From the NCBI GenBank assembly GCA_019916065.1, contig CM034239.1, forward strand, positions 34,434,419 to 34,498,418: a DNA stretch of 64,000 nucleotides, written 5' to 3'. The translations under genes and the position numbers were made by a program. Of the stretch, positions 59,934 through 64,000 are shown one piece after another; position 1 is the stretch's first letter, and every line of letters starts with the position of its first letter. This DNA comes from Vitellaria paradoxa. Lineage: Eukaryota > Streptophyta > Magnoliopsida > Ericales > Sapotaceae. The notes under the pieces were generated by a model. The model saw only the letters and a list, made by a program, of their open reading frames with translations. It had not been told where the DNA came from and did no database searches.

Positions 59934-61110
59934 CAAATTCATCTAGATACAGTACCACTTCTACGACAGTACCGCATGTCTGACAGTACCACATCATGCA
60001 GTACTGTCTCACAAAATATGCTTGCTTCGCAAAAATAGTACCGAATGATTATATCATGCAAAAAGCACCATTAAACAAAGAAAAGAATCATACATACAAT
60101 GAAATGACATACAGTACCGCATGTCTGACAGTACCATAGTCTGCGGTACTGTATTTTTTATGATGCATGCCCGTTCAAAAACAGTACCGCATGACTCTAT
60201 AATGCAAACATCATATTTAAACACAAAAATGGCTCACATATCAAAAGAATGACCGATAGTACCGCATGTCTGACAGTACCATAGTCTGCGGTACTGTTTT
60301 TTTTAAGGATGCATGCTCGTTCAAAAACAGTACCGCATGACTCTATCATGCAAACATCATATTTAAACACAAAAATGGCTCACATATCAAAAGAATGAGA
60401 GATAGTACCGCATGCATGACAGTACCATAGTCTGCGGTACTGTTTTTTTTAAGGATGCATGCTCGTTCAAAAACAGTACCGCATGACTCTATCATGCAAA
60501 CATTATATTTAAACACAAAAATGGCTCACATATCAAAAGAATGAGAGACAGTACCGCATGTATGAAAGTATCACATGTCTGCAGTACTGTTTTTTTTAAG
60601 GATGCATGCTCGTTCAAAAATAGTACCGCATGACTCTATCATGCAAACATCATATTTAAACACAAAAATGGCTCACATATCAAAAGAATGAGAGACAGTA
60701 CCGCATGTATGACAGTACCATAGTCTGCGGTACTGTTTTTTTTAAGGATGCATGCTCGTCCAAAAACAGTACCGCATGACTCAATGATGCAAAAAACAGT
60801 ACCGCATGACTCTATATAATGCAAACTTCACATTTAAACACAAAAATAGTTGCAAATATCAAAAGAATGACCGACAGTACCGCATGTATGACAGTACCAC
60901 ATGTCTGTTGTATTGTTTCATATTAGGCAATTGTAAAAATAGCAACGATTATACGTTTTAGGAGAAACTAAATACATAATACAGTACCACAAAACCTGTT
61001 ATTAGAAAGATAATCGAAAACCCTAAACAGTACCACACAATAAATATTCAAACCCTCGATATGTGTTTTATGGAAAAACCCTAAAGAGTACCTTTAATCG
61101 AATATAGTAC
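59934..61110 (-). repeat. ~146-bp tandem array upstream of the Ulp1-like coding region (probably its first intron)
   Basis: At least five copies. The phrase ATGGCTCACATATCAAAAGA starts at about 60,229, 60,375, 60,521 and 60,668 (spacing 146-147), then in diverged form near 60,846. Each unit carries CAGTACCGCATG, then CAGTACC, CATAGTCTGC-like spacer, GGTACTGTTTTTTTT, GATGCATGCTCGTTC, and AAAACAGTACCGCATGACTC. CAGTACC and GGTACTG in each unit form a short hairpin. Flanking parts (59,940-60,080 and 60,890-61,110) hold looser copies. Confidence 0.88.
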
Positions 61111-61329
61111 CTGTTTATTGCGAAGGACTGTAATGTGTGGATTTGCTCGGCGAAAAGTTAGGGATCAATTGAGGCTTTATTTGGAAGAAACTTTGATTAG
61201 TTTTCAGATGATTTTTGAAGAAGTTGGAAAGTCGCTAAACGTTTCTGATAAAATAGGGAGTTTTCAAATAACAAGTTTTCTGAGTGAAATATGCGCGAGG
61301 TCCTTTTTTGTCTTTTCGTTGCAAATATG

Positions 61330-61408
61330 ATTTATTCACAAATATTTTTTAAGGGTATGACTTAAATCCTTAAAAGTCTATAAATTGTGACCAGCCTCCA
61401 AAAACCCC
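61330..61408 (-). repeat. Right terminal inverted repeat of the KI-type MULE
   Basis: On the minus strand it begins GGGGTTTTTGGAGGCTGGTC, next to the duplication CTCTTATAA, and shares AGTCATACCC plus an A run with the left end. The Ulp1-like gene's promoter should lie in or near this end. Confidence 0.6.
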
Positions 61409-61599
61409 CTCTTATAATGCCCTAAAACTTTTGTCATGAGGCTACTTAAGAGATATTCATTTAATTAGTTTTTTGAGTTATGTGTTTCAAATATATGCGT
61501 GTTTTTCTCCCCGTGTGTGTATTGTTAAAATTTTATTCGTACATGCATCTATATATATATATATTTAATATATTTTTTGAGTGTTTTTATTTGTTCTAT

Positions 61600-62345
61600 A
61601 ATATCAACTCGCATTTGTGAACCAAGGAGCAAGGTATTATAGTTTAATCAATAATTAATTTAATATATATTAAGTTATATGCTAGATATAATTTAATTAA
61701 TAATCAATAATTAACTAACTTAAGTTAATTATAATTAAATTTAAGTAATTAAATTAATATAAAAATATTATATTAAATTATTTTTCATAAATAATATAAT
61801 TACATTCTATTTAATATATTTTATTTATTGAATTAAATTATTTTTAATAAAAATATAATTAAAATAATTAAATTTAATTAATAGCTAATTAATTTTATCA
61901 ATAATTAATTTAATATAATAAATTATATGTTAAATATAATGTAATTAATAATTAATAATCACTACATTAAATTAATTATAATTAAATTTAAGTAATTAAA
62001 CTAATATAAAAAATATTTTATTAAATTTTTTAATGAATAATATAATTAAATTATATTTAATATACTTTAGTTATTGAATTAAATTATTTTTAATAAAAAT
62101 ATTATTAAAATGATTAAATTTAATTAAATTAATTAAATCTAATTAATTTAAGTTATTTTAATCTAATTAATTTAAGTTAATTAAATTATTTAATTTAATT
62201 TATTTATTTAACTAACATAAAATATATTTTATTAAATTGTTTTTATAAATAATGTAATAAATTATGTTTAATATATTTTATTTTTATTGAATTGAATTAT
62301 TTTTACAAATAATATAATTAAAATAATTAAATTTAATTAATTAAC
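61600..62345. repeat. A/T-only tandem-like repeat, three diverged copies
   Basis: Almost no G or C for ~700 bp. A unit including ATTGAATTAAATTATTTTTA and AAAATAATTAAATTTAATTA recurs with anchors at about 61,827, 62,073 and 62,286 (spacing 246 and 213). Non-coding. Confidence 0.7.
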
Positions 62346-64000
62346 AACTATACTACCAGCTAACAACTATAATTATCAAACGACTTCTAAGTTTTTGTTT
62401 TTGTTTTTATTTTTGTTGTTCTATTACGAAAATCAAAACTAAAAATAAAAAATTAAAAATAAAACTAAAAATTGATAATTTTGTCAAATTAACCCCACGT
62501 AAAGATTGCTATCCCGATGGACTTATAGAACTGCATATGCTTCTTTCCAAGTAAGACAAATGCCCATATATATATATATATATATATGTATCATATATAT
62601 GCTTGGGTTTCTTTTCAAGTGAAAGAAAATGTATTATAAATTCAAGTTGGCTGCCAAGTTCGACACGTTGAAACAAAATAATTCAACCAATATTGCTGTC
62701 AGATTTAGGCTTCCTGAATCCTGCTCGATCGAGTTATATACTCGTTGGATCAAAATGCATTCTGTAGAAATTCAGGCCAAAGGTGAGGTTCCAATTCAAT
62801 TTTCACCTTTTAGACTTATTTCAAATAATTAGTTGATTTTTTTCGAGCAATCTTTTCATCTTATTTAACTTTTTTTTTTAGTCAAATTTTAATTTGGTAA
62901 GTTTTAGGCATGCATGTTATTCACATTACAAAAAGCAAAAAAGAAAACAAAAACAAAAAAAACAAAAAACTTAAAAAAGTATTAAATTTCCAATACGGGT
63001 AAAAAAATGTTCTTATTTTAAATAAGTTACATTTTTCACCAATTTTCTCATTTTTAATCATTATTTTGTATTTTTCTTTTGAAAAAACGTGAGTAACATA
63101 GTCAAAAGCTACTAATAAAAAAAAATCAAAATTTGATTAAAAAAAAAAAAAAGAAAAGTCATGTAAACGAAGAGACCAAAAAAAACAAAAAAAAAATGAC
63201 TTATATATTGTTAATTAAGAATATATCATGATTTGCCAAACGGTGCCTTGGAGACTTTTGAACCCCCTTTTTTTTTGGGAGAAAGAGACTTTTGAACCTT
63301 AGAGAAATTGGTTCTGTCAAATTGTTTTTCATTTTCATACTTCAGAGAAGCGTCTTTGGTTAGTGGGGACTTTGTGGAGTACTCTGAGTGCATATTAGTT
63401 TGTGGATACAATATGGGCGTGCAGTGAAATCGGTATCGTTGTGACAATCAATCACTGAAAAACAATACATGAGAATTCTATATATGGCACTTAATTGGGA
63501 GCATTTGATTCAAAAGTTATGGTGTCAACTATTATATAGGTCGTGTATATAACAATGCTTCATCTAACTTTTCACGTCCTTCTCGAAAGAAAAGAAAAAA
63601 AAAATAAAAAAATTCACGTTCAATCTCATGCACAGTGCGTAGTGTTGTTTTCAGGACTGCAACAAATTTAAGTGAAAGTGTATTTCTTAATTTTTTTCAC
63701 AATTAATTAATACCTTGTATATAATTGTTCAATGGTTTTAGTATTTGATTGCCTTGTAATACTTAGTATGATTTCACTTTAAAAAAAATATATATGCCTG
63801 CGTGCTATATAGCTAACTTAATTTTTTCTTTTTTTGCCAACACAATAGGTTGGTTGGTAACTTTTTTTTTTTTTTTTTCCGATATTTGTTTGGGTATGTG
63901 TTTTTTCTTTTTTTCAAAAAAGTAGACATATTTTGATGGAATTCCAATTAGAACATGTCAAAAATAAATTAATACACTTCCAAAAAAAAAAAAATTTGAC
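62346..64000. other. AT-rich right flank; no gene called
   Basis: TA microsatellite at about 62,564-62,586. An ORF at 62,629-62,832 begins MYYKFKLAAKFDTL, which vaguely recalls the start of DWNN-domain proteins, but the rest does not fit. A minus ORF at 63,226-63,447 ends in a Lys/Ser-rich tail. Neither is supported further. Confidence 0.35.

Larger units (their letters stand above)
51928..61408. mobile_element. Complete Mutator-like element of Kaonashi (KI) type: MURA transposase plus Ulp1-like protease
   Basis: A 9,481-bp element is bounded by a perfect 9-bp duplication CTCTTATAA (51,919-51,927 and 61,409-61,417). Its ends are weak inverted repeats. The best-matching part is CTTTTAAAGTTATTAGTCAT (51,959) against CTTTTAAGGATTTAAGTCAT on the other strand (61,355-61,374), both followed by ACCC and an A run. 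Inside are a plus-strand transposase (52,359-54,932) and a minus-strand Ulp1-like gene (55,588-59,866), tail to tail and 655 bp apart. Plant MULEs carrying Ulp1-like genes with a DUF1985-type N-terminus are known as Kaonashi elements. A GGTACTGTTTTT motif pervades the element. A perfect duplication with only a few coding lesions suggests fairly recent movement, possibly by a helper transposase. Confidence 0.9.

Noticed and set aside
59934..60930. Regular repeats resembling a CRISPR array
   Set aside because: The units are near-identical over their full 146 bp, so there are no unique spacers, and the context is a plant transposon.
62629..62832. Possible DWNN-domain start (YYKFK..AKFDT)
   Set aside because: Similarity stops after about a dozen residues and no continuation or splice site supports it.

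Overview
The window is nuclear DNA from a flowering plant, probably a eudicot. It is AT-rich and intron-bearing, has no operon structure, and consists mostly of nested and decayed transposable elements. I recognise one host gene: a split gene for a small membrane protein of the '60S ribosomal protein L18a-like' family. It lies on the minus strand in four exons between 20,227 and 30,937. Its last intron is about 7.7 kb and contains a LINE, copia pieces and an endogenous pararetrovirus relic.

Layout, left to right. 1-4,961: right part of a CACTA (En/Spm) element with a broken TNP2-type transposase (minus), inserted into a Ty3/gypsy reverse-transcriptase relic (4,962-5,575). 5,578-7,650: Ty1/copia relic. 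8,572-15,378: a complete hAT element bounded by 'TAGGGATGGCAA' inverted termini and an 8-bp target duplication. Its transposase is decayed and split by a 2.9-kb solo LTR (10,969-13,846) with its own 5-bp duplication. 15.4-20.2 kb: MITE-like sequence, a ~680-bp direct duplication, a 100-N gap and a tRNA-like SINE. 20.2-30.9 kb: the L18a-like gene. 31.0-34.9 kb: unassigned. 34,913-45,156: a degenerate chromovirus-like gypsy element carrying three later insertions, namely a MULE with long inverted repeats, a SINE and a hAT-like element. 45.2-48.2 kb: LTR-like repeats and another copia relic. 48.2-51.9 kb: mostly unassigned, with MITEs and a few exon-like minus-strand stretches.

The most interesting object is a complete Mutator-like element (MULE) at 51,928-61,408, flanked by a perfect 9-bp duplication (CTCTTATAA). 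It carries two convergent, intron-containing genes. One is a MURA-type transposase (plus) with one apparent frameshift. The other is a multi-exon Ulp1-like cysteine protease gene (minus) with a DUF1985-like N-terminus. This gene pair is the known hallmark of Kaonashi (KI-type) MULEs. Throughout this element, and almost nowhere else in the window, a short motif (GGTACTGTTTTT / AAAAACAGTACC) recurs by my eye count roughly 70-80 times. It occurs on both strands, in introns, between the genes, in a ~146-bp tandem array, and inside exons of both genes, where it encodes Gly-Thr-Val or Thr-Val-Pro.

61.4-64.0 kb is AT-rich and includes a threefold A/T-only repeat; I see no recognisable gene there. 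All calls come from reading the sequence and its translations. No database search was run.
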